Assembly (NCBI GenBank): GCA_017452565.1
Contig: JAFTMF010000029.1
Span: 1-7,477, forward strand
Direction of reading: 5' to 3'
DNA length: 7,477 nt
DNA from: Clostridia bacterium
GTDB taxonomy: Bacteria > Bacillota > Clostridia > Oscillospirales > CAG-272
Shown: piece after piece, positions 7,365-7,477 of the stretch
How positions within the stretch are numbered: the first letter of the stretch is position 1
How the letters are laid out: each line of letters starts with the position of its first letter
Program-made: the position numbers and the translations under genes
Notes under the pieces: model-generated
Database searches by the model: none
Seen by the model: only the letters and a program-made list of their open reading frames with translations
What the model was told of the DNA's origin: nothing

Positions 7365-7393
7365 ATTATATCATACAATCTTGCTTTTTGCAA
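7365..7393 (-). promoter_or_regulatory. Sigma-A-type promoter of the SPFH/zinc-ribbon/TPM operon
   Basis: On the - strand the -35 is TTGCAA (7393-7388), the spacer is exactly 17 bases, and the -10 is a perfect TATAAT (7370-7365) preceded by TG-A, an extended -10. Transcription should start near 7358, leaving a leader of about 70 bases before the ATG at 7289. The leader holds a small inverted repeat, AGCGG...CCGCT (7349-7333). The -35 lies in a short dyad, CTTGC-aaaaa-GCAAG. No SigW-like TGAAAC/CGTA pair was found. Confidence 0.8.
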
Positions 7394-7397
7394 GATC

Positions 7398-7420
7398 TTT
7401 GCCATTGGATGAAAGGCAAA
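7398..7420. promoter_or_regulatory. Dyad just upstream of the operon promoter, possible operator
   Basis: TTTGCC (7398-7403) and GGCAAA (7415-7420) form a perfect 6-bp inverted repeat with an 11-base gap, ending 4 bases before the -35 element of the - strand promoter. The placement suits an activator or repressor site. Alternatively, read on the + strand, the dyad is followed by ACTGCAG and a T run from 7428, so it could be a weak terminator. Neither role is proven. Confidence 0.3.
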
Positions 7421-7437
7421 ACTGCAGTTTTTTTTCG

Positions 7438-7474
7438 AAAAAAACGCTTTTGAGGGCGATTACAGCGCCTCAAA
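7438..7474 (-). terminator. Rho-independent terminator of a - strand gene beyond the right edge
   Basis: On the - strand TTTGAGGCG (7474-7466) pairs with CGCCCTCAAA (7458-7449), with one bulged base and a 7-base loop. AGCG and a run of seven T residues (7444-7438) follow. This should end a gene outside the window and so separates the SPFH operon from it. Confidence 0.75.
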
Positions 7475-7477
7475 TTC

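Overview
This window most likely comes from a Clostridia-type Firmicute, possibly an Oscillospiraceae/Ruminococcaceae-like plant-fibre-degrading gut bacterium. Evidence: moderately high GC, strong AGGAGG/AAAGGAG Shine-Dalgarno sites, a Gram-positive-style sigma-A promoter, a xylan-debranching enzyme, and a membrane operon best known from Bacillus. This placement is inference; no rRNA or marker gene is present.

Layout. Positions 1-3636 (+ strand) hold the 3' part of a very large glycoside hydrolase of family GH115 (xylan alpha-1,2-glucuronidase). Its start lies before the window, and at least four non-catalytic beta-rich modules follow the catalytic part. Positions 3637-3938 are a convergent intergenic region made almost entirely of inverted repeats: a 73-base two-tier hairpin just after the GH115 stop, an array of short hairpins separated by the 9-mer AGTGATATT (four forward copies, then three to four inverted copies), and a terminator-like hairpin for the facing operon.

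Positions 7393-3939 (- strand) are a three-gene operon: an SPFH-domain protein ending in four zinc ribbons, a double zinc-ribbon protein with a C-terminal membrane segment, and a TPM-domain membrane protein with a signal peptide. The same three families make up ydjI, ydjG and ydjH of the Bacillus subtilis pspA-ydjGHI operon, where they link the phage-shock protein PspA to the membrane. Here the order is I-G-H, pspA is absent from the transcription unit, and the promoter looks like an ordinary sigma-A promoter. The last two genes are tightly coupled: the stop codon of one abuts the ribosome binding site of the next.

Positions 7394-7477 hold a dyad just upstream of the promoter -35 and, at the window edge, a rho-independent terminator for a further - strand gene outside the window. 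The glycosidase and the membrane operon show no obvious functional link. The most unusual part of the window is the hairpin array between them.
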